Translations under genes and position numbers: made by a program
Assembly (NCBI RefSeq): GCF_014805625.2
Contig: NW_023998415.1
Location: forward strand, 33,942,543 to 34,006,542
Direction of reading: 5' to 3'
Length of the DNA stretch: 64,000 bases
From: Glossina fuscipes
Lineage: Eukaryota; Arthropoda; Insecta; Diptera; Glossinidae
The notes under the pieces: model-generated
What the model was told of the DNA's origin: nothing
Databases searched by the model: none
Seen by the model: only the letters and a program-made list of their open reading frames with translations
Part shown: piece by piece, positions 27,489-40,929 of the stretch
How positions within the stretch are numbered: the stretch's first letter is position 1
Layout of the letters: each line of letters opens with the position of its first letter

Positions 27489-27594
27489 ATGCTGGATAGG
27501 TTCTTGTTGCCAGATTTGTTAGCCAGCAATGCTAGAAGCAAGCTTGAAATGCCTGTCATTTCGCCAAATTGTAAGGTAACGAGGGTATTCGCAG
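27489..27594 (+). other. Exon-like segment with good splice sites on the plus strand
   Basis: A pyrimidine-rich TTATGTCTTGTCTTAATGTTTAG acceptor context precedes an open frame beginning Met-Leu-Asp-Arg-Phe-Leu-Leu-Pro-Asp-Leu-Leu. It ends Arg-Val-Phe-Ala at a perfect GCAG|GTAAGT donor, in phase 1. Length is 106 nt. It could be a cryptic or nested-gene exon, or chance. No partner exon with matching phase was found. Confidence 0.25.
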
Positions 27595-28658
27595 GTAAGT
27601 CGAAGCACATTGAATTTTTACTAAGATTTACGGCGGACTAGTGGTAAACTTTGCCTGAGTGAATAGGCAATCTCGATACCGCCAACCCTATGATATTAAA
27701 ATGGGGACATGTATATGCATCATGTTCTATCCTCTAGGGAAGGCGGATATCATCTAACGCGTCAAATACGTAATCTCTCAATGATTTTGTGGATTACCTG
27801 CAGCAATCCGGATAACCTTTGTTCACTTGGCGCCCGTAAAATGCCATAGGTGACACTTTAAGGAACATCTGGCGACATCTTTTTTTTTCTTTACTTGCTT
27901 ACTTATAGAATTTTGACCTCTGCAAAGAAATACCTATACAGGCCAGTCTAAGTAAGAGAAAATTAACAGTTTCGCTTCACTTCTCTATAAGGACGCTTCT
28001 AATGCCAGAAAACAAACGGAGGGATAATTGGGTATATTTCAAGTCATATCGATTTGAACACAGACCAGTGCGATATATATATTTTATGAAGGCTCCGATT
28101 CATATTTTTCGGCTGGTGGGGTGACAGCGACCGATAGGGATACGGATAGAGATAGATAGATCCAAAAAGGAAAGGAAGAGAGAGAAATTTACTAATAATA
28201 ATATATAAAGCAGGATCTGACGTTCGATTTAAGTTCTGCCACTTTCGATGTCTCAACAATAGACACAGAGTTGGCAAGAGCACAGAATTTAATTGATTAA
28301 CTTTCTCGCGTTGATTAAACATTTCACGCTTACAAGCGGAACAACGCACTCGTTACATTTTTTGTATATTCCGTCATTCGGTGGACTACAACATGGAATT
28401 AAAAATCAGTAACGTTATATGTAAATGTAACGTATCCTTTTCAGTTCTTTAGATAGCGCAACAATAGCATGATGTATACATTTTAAGACATAATTACTCA
28501 GCTATATTGTTAGCAGTTTCTTTTTGGTAACATTATCACAATATTTTGTGTATTGTTTCTCGGGCTCGCAAGCCAGTATCTGCCATCGTCACGTGTATTA
28601 AATACTGGAATTAAGGGGTGACAGAGTGGGAGAGAGAGAAAGAAAAAAAAAAAGGAAG

Positions 28659-28769
<111 letters not shown>

Positions 28770-30980
28770 ATAGAAAGAGTGAACAAAAAAACGAAAGAAG
28801 CAGATTAAGTCCTTTGCAAACTAATTAACCGAAAGTTTGGAAACTTCCTCCTTAGAACTAACGAGACGTTTTCTCTTTATCGACTTATCTCTGTTATGGT
28901 AATTAATTTTTTTTTTCCATTTAATGAATTACAAAAAAAAAAAAAAAAAAGAAAAAAAAAATCAACAGAAAATAAAGATGAAAATGCATCATCGCTCCGA
29001 CAAAAGCTCACTTGCTTTTCTTGCTTGTTTGTATATGTTTTAAACAGTGTTCTGACAGCTGTAAAGCTCTAAAATGAAAGCATTTTATTACATATTTTAT
29101 TCTTCTTTCTTTACACGTTTATTCCCTTGGTTGATTTTTCTCTTCTTCCTCTTCTTCTTCTTCTTCTTCGTGCATTTTTTTACTTTTATTTTTTTTACTT
29201 TTGTAATTTATTAGCACAAGGGTTTTGTTTTAAGCCCTTTTAACAGAAAGCAAAAAAAAAAAAAAAAACAAACAAAAAAAAAAAAATTCAAAAAAGAAAA
29301 AAGGAGAAAAAAAAAGGAAATTTGTTTTAATGCACATTACAATCTGCATTTAAGCCACAAACATAATAAACCGGTAATTTAATGCCTTTTGGTTAAGGAA
29401 TTATGTATGTAAGTATGTATATATATTGTGCGTAGAAACACATTACGAACGAAAAACTCGATGAGAATTCATATTGTTTGTCTGCTATTTTATGGATATT
29501 TTTATACACGTCACCGAGGGAAAGCGGTCGATTTTTTTTGTCGTATCGTTTGTAATATCCTTTATAGATCGCATATATATTAATATAATATATATATGTG
29601 TGTGTGTGTGTGTGGATGTAAATATTCAAAAGTCGATTACGTTATGCTTCACATGGTGTAAGGTCACAAAAATTTTAGTCGAAAAATTGAAATCTTTTCC
29701 ATACGATTATTATTTCATTTGATATGAAAATGATTTTAATTTCATATACGAGTACATAAGTGCATTTACAATCGTATGACAAATTGAGACAATTGAAACA
29801 ATTTGATGAAAATGGAAAATAGTAGAATATTTTCGCCAAATAATTTACAATGTTTCCCGATAAATTCATGTTCAAATGCGAGCATTTGCTTGCAAAGTCA
29901 AGCGCAAAAGCGGTTTTGTGTAGAAATGCACTCAACTAACTAGTCAACCATCCAGTCATTAACTATAACCTCTCAGCTATATAATAAAAAGTTTAACGAT
30001 TTACTTATTTATAGTTTAGATGATGACGGGCATCGTGGATTCGCTCCCAAGCGATTATAAGTTTTTTACTTATTTTTGTTTTCATTTTATCCCTATTGTT
30101 TTTTTTATTTTTTTTTATTTTTTATTTATTTTTTTATTTTTTATTTTTTTTTAATATTGTGCATAACGCTAAAAATAAAGTCAACAATTTTAAAGGTTAG
30201 CTTTTGTTAGTGTTGGGCTGGTATGCTCGTCGGTCAACCGTTGTTGGTATTGTTATTGCAGTTGTCTGTCAATGTATGATTTTTACATCTGCTTTTTGTT
30301 TCTACTTGTGGGTCTGACGACTAAAGGATTTAAATGAAAATGTATGAGAAAACAGAAAGAAAATATAAACAAAAAAAAAAAAAAGAAACAGAATTAAATG
30401 AAAATATTGCATAAATTGAATTTAACATCAAAAAATCTGTTGCATATTTAAATTTTTATAATAATTTTTGGTGCGTCAGGCAAGATATTGTGAATTTGTT
30501 GCATCATCGTCGCAACTACCGGCACTGTCACTACCACCATCACCATCACCATTATAATAATATCAAAAACAATAACAATAATAATAACAATAACAACAAC
30601 GATATTCGTTGAATATGCCCGTTAAACGAAATCATAATAACAAAAAAGAAAAAAAAAAAAAAGGAGAAAAATGATATATGTATTGCGGTGCGTGAGAATT
30701 TCTCTCACACAAAATTAAGAAAAGTGAAGAGAGATTGAAATATATGAATATATATATATATATGTGTGTGTATGAAATTTTATTAAAAATAACAATATGC
30801 AGAGAGCTACTATTTTTATTGAATTTATAATATTATAATATTTGCATCTTTTAAATTTAAGCAAAAAATTTGTTATTTTTTTTTTTAATTTTTTTTTTTA
30901 TTTTTATTTACCTCAATGATACTCACTTACATATGTGCTTGAGGGAAAAAATGTGTTAAAAATGTGTATGCATGTATTTA

Positions 30981-31770
30981 CGAGAGGTGGTTGAAAAGTT
31001 TCGAATTTCAGTAATAAAAAAATTTTCCTTTTTTTTTTTTTTTGCAAACTTTGATTTCGAAACAATCAAAAATGATGCAATCAGTTAGTTCTATGGCTTT
31101 CTAACATTTCGGTAACTTTTTCACAAGTCCATTTTCAAGGTTGTTGAAGTACGCCACAGTTACTACAATGATCGAATCATTTAATTAATACATAAACCGT
31201 TGCCTGGAGCACACTTTCGAGATTTGTCAATAGATAACAATTGCTGTCGGATCGATCTGTTGATCTATAATGTCGACAATATAGCTTCCAACATGTGTTG
31301 TGGTATGTTAAACGCCTTTTCATGAATATGTTTACAGTGCCAGTGCTATCGCTCTAACCGTAATTTGATGGTCATCCAGAACGATTTGATAAACGTGAAC
31401 GATTCTTTCATCAGTGATGATTGTTCTTAGTTGTGTTTAACGTTCATCGTCATTTAAATTAGTACGACAACGTTTCCATTTGCCGTATGCAAACTTACAC
31501 CGTAGTGAACGATCTTGCGATTTTCCATACGCGGCGCTGTAAATTCATGTAGATAAATGGCATTTTACTGGTAAATACTTTAATGGCACCCTGACAACCC
31601 GAATATTCGATTCGATTTTCATAAAAGCACTAAACAGCATTCATCCGAATGTCCAAAATAGCTGAAGCAGGCGATGAGTACTTAGGCTGCACAAACCCAT
31701 TTCACAACTTGGCAATGGGCAAATGCTGGCATCTTCATGTGCAGATTGGAAACTTTTCAACCAACCTCCG
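30981..31770 (-). mobile_element. Internally deleted mariner-family transposon, 790 bp
   Basis: Imperfect terminal inverted repeats flank the element. The left end reads CGAGAGGTGGTTGAAAAGTT (from 30981) and the right end, reversed, reads CGGAGGTTGGTTGAAAAGTT (ending 31770). Both are flanked by TA, the mariner target site. The minus strand keeps scraps of a transposase. Near the start is an Asp-Asp-Glu-Arg...Val-Leu-Asp-Asp-His-Gln-Ile-Thr-Val-Arg segment like the mariner N-terminal helix-turn-helix linker. Near the end is a Leu-Glu-Asn-Gly-Leu-Val-Lys-Lys tail like the C-terminus. The catalytic middle is missing and there are stops and frameshifts, so it cannot encode transposase. Confidence 0.8.
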
Positions 31771-32430
31771 TATCTATATAAATATACGCGTCATAGGTTT
31801 TGTACTGAAAATATCGTTTTTTTTTTTTTTTTTTTTTTTATATTCTATTTATAGTTTCCTGATATACATACGTATGTTGACATGATATTTGCTTTTAGGT
31901 GATTTTATTCAACATTTAAGCCATGATCGTTCAGATTTGAAACAATATTGCAAAGCAATTTTTCAATAATGACATGGCTATTTATATATCGTCTACGTTT
32001 GTTAGATGCATTTGGAGTTTATTTGTCTGAGTACTACACTGAGTGCTAGAAAATTAAAGTATCAAAACGATAAGTATCCTTTAGGTGTATTAATAATTAT
32101 TAGTCATTCTAATCGCTTAAGATCATCAAATTTATAATATGTCGCTCACATCCATTTTATGGAGAGACTTTCGCTGACCTAAATGAACTATCCATTCATT
32201 GTGTTGAAAAGCTTTTCGTGAATTTATAACGCACATAAGTTCTTGATTATGATAAGATGCACTGCCTGCTTATTATATTCGCTTATGAAATATCTTAGTA
32301 AGATCTTTGTCTAGGAATTTAGACTTTTCACTGTTTTTATGATCGTAATGATATGGATGAGAACAACAAACGCTATGGTTATGTATATATACACATATTA
32401 AGTGTTTATATTAAAACCGGCTTATAATAG

Positions 32431-32503
32431 TGCGGATGTGAGTGAAGTTGAATTATTGGATGACGACAGACCAGCCAGAGACCTTCATCCAGTTGTATTG
32501 ACG
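32431..32503 (+). other. Small exon-like segment beside a mariner relic
   Basis: This segment sits between a TTATAATAG acceptor-like site and a TTGACG|GTAAGC donor. The open frame reads Ala-Asp-Val-Ser-Glu-Val-Glu-Leu-Leu-Asp-Asp-Asp-Arg-Pro-Ala-Arg-Asp-Leu-His-Pro-Val-Val-Leu-Thr. The acidic, non-repetitive peptide is unusual for this background, but the acceptor lacks a strong pyrimidine tract and the segment is only 73 nt. Confidence 0.2.
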
Positions 32504-32615
32504 GTAAGCTACGTTTGTTAACCTTGTTTAAATCTTGTAGTAATAGTAGTAGGAGTAGTTGGAAGTACGCTCATCTCCACATTCCTCTTCACATAGCTAG
32601 TTGACTTGTTAAGTA

Positions 32616-33804
32616 TTAGGTATTTGCATATATTCTGATCATCTTTTCACTTGAAAAAGGCATTTATCGAGAAGAAATGGTACAATAAAATACATTACTT
32701 AAAATATATTCTATCACTTTTTACAACTTTTTTCGCATCTTTCTGGCAACATGGCGATACCGTCTCGAAAGAACGATATTCGATTGGCAGTTGTTCTCAC
32801 ATCAAGCGTTTTCTTTACTTCTTCAGCATTTCGTGCCAGCCAAGCCGTGCTGCATTGCTCTTAACAAGTGGTAATCAGAAAGCACAGTGTCTAGTGAAAA
32901 AGCTGGGTGCAGCAGAACTTCCCATTCGACAATACACTACAGTAGTGCATCCTTGACAACTCTTGCAACGTTTTGCCGAGTGTTGGCACGTAAGAGAATA
33001 ACTTTGCCTCTGTTAACCGCTATTGATGGTCTTTCTTGCAACAATATATCGTTCAATTTGTGCAATTGCCGTTCATAGACATCTGCAGTAGCAGTTCCAT
33101 TCGGTTTTACCAGCTTGTAATACACTACGCTTTGTTGATCCCACGATATGCACTGCCATGACATGCCAACTTCTACGGCCCTGAATGTTTCGCTTCGGCG
33201 TCGATGTGTTTGGCTTTTTTAGGTTAACCTATAACCTTTTGAAATTGAGATTGTCGTAGTAGATCCACTTTTCATCGCCAGTCATAACACGTGATAGAAA
33301 ATCTTCTTCTTTTTGCCTGGCAAGCAGTGAAACAACGATATTGAATCGTTTCAAAATTCTATTTTCAGTCTTTTCGTATGGTAGCCATTTTCCTTGCTTT
33401 TGGGTCTTTCCTATCGCATCTGAACGTCTAGGAACAGTTGATTCATAAACTGCTAAGCTGTTCGAAAGTTTTTTGAGAATTTTCGCTGGGCTTTTATCTA
33501 ATAACTCTTGCAATTCACTGTCTACGAACGTTCTTTGTTGAAACCAAAACCGACAAACGGGATATGATCGCTATATAAGCTTCGAAAGAGTATTTCATTA
33601 GCTTGGCCTTCGGAAACTTTTTCAAATCCAGCAACAAAGGCAATCAATGTCGGAAATATAAGTCGCTGTATACGCTGAACGACTCAATAATACTAAATGA
33701 AGAACCATTGAACTGGAATTGAACTGTTGCGTAAATTGGTACTTTGCACTACTTTATCATATTCGCCAATAGATGTCGCTGATGGAAATGCATGCAAACA
33801 CTTA
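32616..33804 (-). mobile_element. Decayed mariner transposon with near-full-length broken transposase
   Basis: The minus strand carries most of a mariner transposase in several frames. At 33229-33513 are a Gly-Lys-Thr-Gln-Lys-Gln-Gly-Lys-Trp motif and the signature Thr-Gly-Asp-Glu-Lys-Trp-Ile-Tyr-Tyr-Asp-Asn holding the first catalytic Asp. At 32937-33164 is a Trp-Asp-Gln...Val-Val-Tyr-Tyr-Lys-Leu block. Further on are Trp-Glu-Val-Leu-Leu-His-Pro and Ser-Asp-Tyr-His-Leu-Leu, homologous to the region of the third Asp. The second catalytic position (usually His-Asp-Asn-Ala-Arg-Pro-His) reads Arg-Ala-Asn-Thr-Arg-Gln-Asn, so that Asp is lost. A stop follows Asp-Ala-Leu-Leu. Ends are estimated from imperfect terminal repeats (TTAGGTATTTGCATATATTC at left, about 16 of 20 matches at right). 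The element is inactive. Confidence 0.85.
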
Positions 33805-34899
33805 CTTATTATATATATATATGTGTAGAATGTATATATATATGTATACATGTTCTTATTGGTTTCTTTAATGCCAGCCAGTTCGTAAAAATTTGATCCG
33901 AAAATTTTTTCTTCTCCTTCTCGATTAAAAGCGATGTTAAATACATTTTGTCAAAACGTTTTGACCACCTAGAAGGAAACTTCATAGACGCTCTAAATTA
34001 TATACGTATTCTCGAACAGCATACAAAATTTTGAATTGATCTAGTCATGTTTGTCCGTGCATCTGACCGTCTGTATGTTGATCCGTTGTAAATATATTCG
34101 CACCGCAAAAATAAAGATATTATGTTAAAATTGCTCCAACTAAGTTGCTATATGGAATGAATTAAATCGATCAAAAGTGTTCGCCTACAACGCCCCTCTC
34201 TCCACCCCCTCTAGTATCTCTATTTTCAAAACAAAAAATATACAGCGACAAAAATTGTCCGGTGTATTCTAGGGAGACAATAAGTAAGAACGTTATAGTG
34301 GGGCGAGGCTGCCATTAGATACCCTACACATTCTCGCTCATTCAATCATTTTCATGATAATATACCAAACAAGGTCTTTCATTTTTTTTAAAGGCATAGT
34401 TTTCATGAAAGCCCTCGCGCGGTCCAACTTTATCCAACTTAATTTACTTGTCAAAAATTTTATTATTTTCCAGTGGCTTCCAGTTGCTTAGTTTTTCTGA
34501 AAGTCCCTCTCTATATATGATCGGGTCTAACATATAGCCCTGTATGATGTAAATTTCTTATGGTTAATTTTTTTTGTTATTTTCGCAATAAAATGTAAAA
34601 AATTGGATCTTTTCCCAATATAAGAGTTTAATATTTCAACAGAAAGTCTGACTTTTCCTCATAAAATGTCAAAAAACGGGCATTTGTGTCATATAAGGGA
34701 CTTACGTGGTCCATATTCGATTAGGTTAATTTTTATGTCAAATTATTATTAAGAATGAATTTTTCATCAAGAAATGTGTACTTTCCAGCATATAACAACT
34801 CAGTTTCCGTAGAGGACTCTATTCCGTCCAAAGTTTCACAACAATTTCAATTGCCGCAATACTAGCACTCAGCCAAAAAAATTTTTCATATTACGACTT

Positions 34900-35155
34900 T
34901 TCAAAATAAGTCGTTATAGGCGTAGTGGTAGAAACAAGTAGTCCGATCCGGCCCATTTACAATAGCGTTAAATATTTCTGAAAATTGTGACCTGTACGAA
35001 TGCATGAACAAAGACTAGACGGACACACCAACAAAGAAAATGATTCTGAATCGATCGGTACAATAAAAGGGAAGTCTACCTCAAGTCCTTGTGTATGCCA
35101 CAAACATTCGCACAAACTTAATATACCCTTGTAGCACAAATGGTGTAGGGTATTA
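34900..35155 (-). repeat. Dispersed repeat family 1 copy
   Basis: Shows ATTGTGACCTGTACGAATGC, an AGACGGACACACCAACAAAG tract, CTGAATCGATCGGTACAATA and a TGGTGTAGGGTATTAAATTG end. The upstream part (34700-34900) also resembles 15400-15480 in a shared TTTTTATGTCAAATTATTAT block. Confidence 0.65.
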
Positions 35156-36123
35156 AATTGAAGTAAAAGTTGAGAACAAATGTTGTTTCTATACATCTCG
35201 TAAACTGACGATGACAATGGCCGTTGAATAAGGTGAAATGACTGACTATCTTTAAAAGATTTCAAGTATACGCGTAATAATAATATTATTAATGATAATA
35301 ATAAAACTTAATTTGTATTTGCTGTCAGAGTCAATGATGCTAATGAAGAATCGTGAAGGAGAAGCAGATTCTTATAATTAAGTCTTGCCTCAGTAGTCGT
35401 ATTCTTAATATCTTTCAGAGGCAATAAGTAAGTGCAAAGAAGCGTTCTCTATATTAGAGCGGAAGAGGGGAATTGTTATTGTAGCGTTTAGGGTCTAATT
35501 ATTCTTCATAAATAAATGAATAGTTAAAATGAGCAGACATATATCTGAAATTCATAAGTTAACAATAAACAATGTGAAGAGCGCTTCTTAGTTCACGTAC
35601 GTACATGTAACTTTTTATATCTTGATAATGAAATTTTTGGTTAAGAATCAATCACACAATGAGCTTAGTCACGAAGACCAAATAATTAAATATAACCATA
35701 GTTCAGAGAAAAATTTACCATCTAAATTTTTATAATTTTCATTAATTGCTTTCCACTGCGAACCCATTTTGTCAAGAAAATAAATTTTAAATATATGTTT
35801 TTCAAATAACAATTTTGAAAAATTAATGGTAACAACTACTGCGCATAAATGTATCGGTGTGCCACTTTTGCAAAAATTGAAAAATTTTGGAAAAAAAAAA
35901 AAAAAATTTACCAATTCACACTTTAATTGAAAAATGCGATATTTTTCTTTTTAATATATTTTAAGGTTTCCCCTTTTTGTCGGACAGTTAACCCGTTACT
36001 GCTATTGTTAGGAGACGTATCGTTTAAAACTGAGACGCGTTCACTTTCCCGTAAAAACTTTGTATTATCGTTTGATGCTTTATATATATGAATATATATA
36101 TATATATATATTAAGGGTTTATT

Positions 36124-36168
36124 AATTTATTTGTTTATTTATTTATTTATTTATTTATTTATTTTTTT
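36124..36168. repeat. (TTTA)n microsatellite
   Basis: About ten TTTA units follow a TA run at about 36083-36110. Confidence 0.9.
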
Positions 36169-36347
36169 TGAATAATGGTACTTTTTAAAGTGAATAGTTT
36201 ACCCAGCGCGTTTGTTTTCTTTCGTTTGTCGAATATCGTTGAAACTGTTGTTTCGAATAAAATGCTTTTCACTCGGTCGTTCAACAGAGACTTTTGATTT
36301 CATTTTATTAAAATAAATGTGAGAAATTTTCTATTCATTTTCTTTCA

Positions 36348-36382
<35 letters not shown>

Positions 36383-36685
36383 TTAATATTATTTTGTTGG
36401 GTTGTGTTTTATGTGTTTGTGTATTAAGCGCTAAGGTGTTGTTAAGCGTATTCGATATAATACCATTTCGAGAACAGAACATAGACATATGCATGATTTT
36501 TGAGTAAATCATTTGTTAAACAAATTAAAAACAATATTAACAACAACCACTGCATTATCATGCATTCACTTTTCTTTCTTCTCAAAATGCAAAAATTACC
36601 GCTCAATTATCTCATTATTCATATTTAGAAAAAATAAATTCTGAGAAGCCACTTAAAAGCGAAATATTTCTTCTTATTTATAAAC

Positions 36686-37560
36686 AAATAAGAAAATGGT
36701 ATTCGATCGTGACCGAATCTTTTATACCCGTCATCCGATATTCTGAGAAACTCTAAAAATAAAACGGGAAAGAATTATATTTTCACAATGTTTCTCGGGC
36801 GTGGATGATTTTGTCTATTTTTTCGAATAAAACTTGAAACTTAATATCGTGTATCGACGGTAGTGCTTATGAGTAACGAGCAAAGAACACGAAAATCAAA
36901 GATTTTCTCAGTTTTCTCGGCGTTTATTGCATAGACGTGTGACTACATACTTTGACCGATTTTGGTTATTTTCAAATTCTCTTGCAAATTTGCGGGTTAT
37001 GTGAGTGGACAGACTGACTGGTGAACAGACGGACACGTTTAGGTGTATTCTGAATTTGAAACTGGCTAAGAACGTATATGCACTTGAAGCTTGCTTCTCA
37101 AACAAAATGATATGGTTAGGCGTTGTCAATTTTTATCATTGTTATGCAGATACTTCAGCCTCACCCATAGAATACAAGTCTCAATTTTTGTAGGTTTATC
37201 TCTTGCTATTTATGAGTAATAGAAAAAATCGTAATTTTTTATTCCTTCCTAAAAAACAGAAATGCTCTCAGTTTGTGTGTGTGTGTTCAAGCGATGTAGA
37301 TGATTTACAATACCAATCTGCGAGTAAGAACTTTCAATATTTTATGTCAAATTTGAAGCCGATAGGTGCATTTTTGCGGTCAGGCGAATGCTTACAACCG
37401 GCAGACAGCCGGATGGACAGACGGACATGCTTATCTCGATCTTAAGAACTTAATGCCGGTCAAGAATATTTTATATACTTTATGGGCTTCCTTCTGGGGG
37501 TTGCAAACGTGTTGACAGAATGAGTATACCCTTCATCCTTCGGTGATGGGTGAAAAAAGA
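36686..37560 (+). repeat. Dispersed repeat family 2, copy a
   Basis: The copy begins near CGATCGTGACCGAATCTTTT and ends near TTCGGTGATGGGTGAAAAAA. It contains two GACAGACGGAC-type tracts (about 37010-37040 and 37400-37430). Its middle, about 36900-37445, matches 48650-49195 in reverse orientation at what looks like well over 80 percent identity. The open frames inside it are by-products of the repeat. No protein similarity is seen. Confidence 0.8.
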
Positions 37561-40500
37561 GCAAAAAAAAAAAAAAAAAAAAAAAGACTAAAAGCCTCAA
37601 CGTTTTCATATGATTGATGCAAGCATTTACACACTTTCTTATTAAATATTTATTATCGTTTTTGTTGTTATTGTTGTTGTTGTTGTTGTTTTATTTTTCT
37701 TTTTGTAATTGTTTAGAATGTTTGCTTACATTAACATTATGAATTTCCTTTGATATATTGTAAGGCATGGCAACTTTATCCGTCATCGTGCGAATCTTTT
37801 AGTTTTACTGTCTTAAGGCATATGTGTAAATATAAATAGATGTGAATGTGTTATTGGGGCCATTCGGCCAAAGTTTTCCTCAAATTATTTATACGACACG
37901 AGACTTATTTATGATTTGTTATAAGTGTTTTCGATTTTATTGCAATTTTTCTTTACGCGGTTTTAAACTCTTTTCCGACAAAATCTTGAAAGTAATTTTA
38001 ACTCTTTTTTCCGATTAACCAAAACGTATTCGGATTTTCATGGGTAGCGTAAAATTTGATACGAATTTTATTTGACTAAAAATTAGATTGAAACGAATTT
38101 ATTGAAATTCGCCCCTGATCTGATCTACGATATTTGATTGCAAGATAGAGTGAAGATCAACTCATTTAGTGTACTGATCGTACAACGTATCGTATGAAAT
38201 GCAATTTGAAAATTTAAAGGAAAGGTGTTACAAATATATTTCAGCTTTCAAATCAATGATTCTACGCTCATAAGAGTGATAGGAAGTATTTAAAATAAAG
38301 TCAAAGGCATAAGTTAACTCAAGCCTTGGGCAAAGAGGGAGGTATGAATCAATCCCGCCATCCATATTGATCGAGAACATGGCTGTTACTTTATAATGTC
38401 GGCTGTAAACATTTGAGAAATATAATGGTATAGACCTCTAAGGTGGATATAATAAAGTAATCTATCGCTCGAACTTTTGAAATTCATAATGAAGAAATGT
38501 GGTTGAAAGTTATCTACTTGCCCCCTTAGCTTAAGTTTGATCATTGTTCGAAATCACAATTACGTTGCGAAGCTCTTATCCAGCATATCAGTTATCGTTT
38601 TCACTTTTTTCCTCCTCCTCTTTGCTCTTATTTTAGGAAGGAAGTAAAACTGCCCCGTGGTCTAAAAAAGTAGAAATTTCTCGCTTGATTGCCTTAAATG
38701 TTTCACAATCAATGATCAATTTTTATGCGTTACGTTACTTGTGATGCAGAATACACTAAATGTATTCGGAAGCGTGTAACAAACCGGATAGATTCATCGT
38801 CTATTATACGAATCGATTTGTAATCATACACTGAATTGATTTAAGTTTGTCTGCTTTTGGGTTTGTCCTTCTGTCCGTGTAATCATCGTCTATATATATA
38901 TGTGGGTTTCAGCTGCACCTCAAAATATTTTAAAGAATTTCTTTTTAGTACACTGACGAATTCTTTTTTTCACGACCACTTCCCAGCAATGAGCCCTTTC
39001 CCAGCCTTACGGCTTTCACTCGTCTGATATGCTGAACATAATCGTAGAGTGAGAGATCGATTTGGTTACGTCTGTCTCGCTGCTTAGGGTTTTTGAAATT
39101 GTTCTCTATTTGCAAAGATCCGTCAATTCTTGAATCGTTTTATTTCTTCGCGAGAAATTTAAGAATGATTCGTCAAATATAGGCCTCTATTTCGCATTAC
39201 CGGGGAACTGTTATTTCTCTCTTCCCTGAATATTTCATTCTAAGTATTTTAGTCTTTAGGCAACTTTGCATTTATTATTTCAAGTGTGTGTCCTGTTGTC
39301 CTGGTTTCCTCTTACGTTGCATTGTATACAATTTATATCTTAGCTATGTTATGATCTGCTAATCGTTCCGCTATATATTCCTATAATTAGAGAATAGAAA
39401 ATGCGAATATTTATATTTTACTGGAAATGAGGAAAACAAGTCATTATTTGGTAGCAAAACGCTTTCAATCTCAGCCGAATATTATCAATATTTTTTTTTT
39501 TTTCTTATTTAAATGGTGATCTTAAGGCTTTCCTTCTTCACATAGTGCTCGCACATGTATAGTTTTCGTATTCGTATTGTATGTCGTTCAGGTGTGTTTT
39601 TCGTTTGAATATGATTGACTAACGTATTTCCATTTCACTAGTATTCGTATTTGTTTTCTTGTATGTGTGGAAGAATGTTGCTTGTTGCCATTTTTAGTTC
39701 GCTCATCGTGCTGCATGTATTCACGTTGTCGTTATTCCATTTTATAAATTTGTTAATAAATTTATTGCAAAATTTTGAATTCTTATGTATTTTTTTTATT
39801 TTTTTTTATTTTTATTTTTATATCATATTGGAACAAACGCAAGATGGAAATTGAAAAAAAAAAAAATATAAATATACGTGTAACCGCTGATATCTTTCGT
39901 TTTTGCTGATTAATATGCTGATTAGTCACTATGTTATATATATGTATTTTTGTAAAACAGTGACACCACCTGGCTTCGCTAAGGCCAACCGTGAAATAAT
40001 GTATATATATATATATATATATATGTTTATATTTTAGTGAATATAGCTATCGAGCGATATCTATTCGTTTATAAACGCATGAACAAAGGTGTTCCTTCAT
40101 TTTGTTATTGTTGCATTTTTAGTATGAAATGGCATGGAAACACAAGTCCCAATATGAAAAGATATTGCATTTAAGAACCATTTAATTGGCAGACAGACAA
40201 TGCCATAGGCTCTATTATAGAGCATCTGAACTTAACCCTTAAACGCATCGTATGTTTCAAGCGTCATATCTCTTTATATAGCAACCTTTGCATAATGTTT
40301 TCTTTTTTTTTTTTTTTTTTTACATTTTAATTCTATCAAAGTTATTTTATTGTTTCCGAACGCAATTACAATCCTTGGTAGTCTATGCCTTGATCCGTCG
40401 CAATATTCATTGTTGGCGCGCGATCTGAGTAAAATTTCCCATCAGCAGGTGCTATGGAATTACGATTATTTGTAAATAAAGTAATAAATACCTATAGGAA

Positions 40501-40929
40501 ATACTATTTTCGGAGAGAAACAAGGGAAGACGAACGAATAATGTTTATTTTTTACTTGACACCATTGTGTAGTACAGAAAGCCCTTTGTGCCCAAAATAC
40601 ATATTACAATTAAGTGTATTCACGGTTTGTCTTATATATAGCAACTGGTGAATACACCACACTATTGTTTTGTCAGCAATGGCTAGAAGCGCGCACCAAG
40701 GCACCAAAGTTAACAATAGATACAATAAAAGTACATTAAAGTTGCATTGAAATGTTCAATGAGTTTTTTTATACACGGATGTAGAATAGGTGAATGATCC
40801 CAGTTCAATGAGTAGATGGGTTCTATGAGTGTGCAACTGTGGTCAGAAAAGAATTTTTAAAAGACTGAACTACTTATTAAGGGAATAAATATTTGTCCAA
40901 TCCTTGGAAGACGTAAAAAGTTAAATCTT

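Noticed and set aside
36908..37129. Similar protein frames at about 37.0 and 49.1 kb
   Set aside because: The similarity comes from a DNA repeat present in both places, and the frames are interrupted by repeat tracts.
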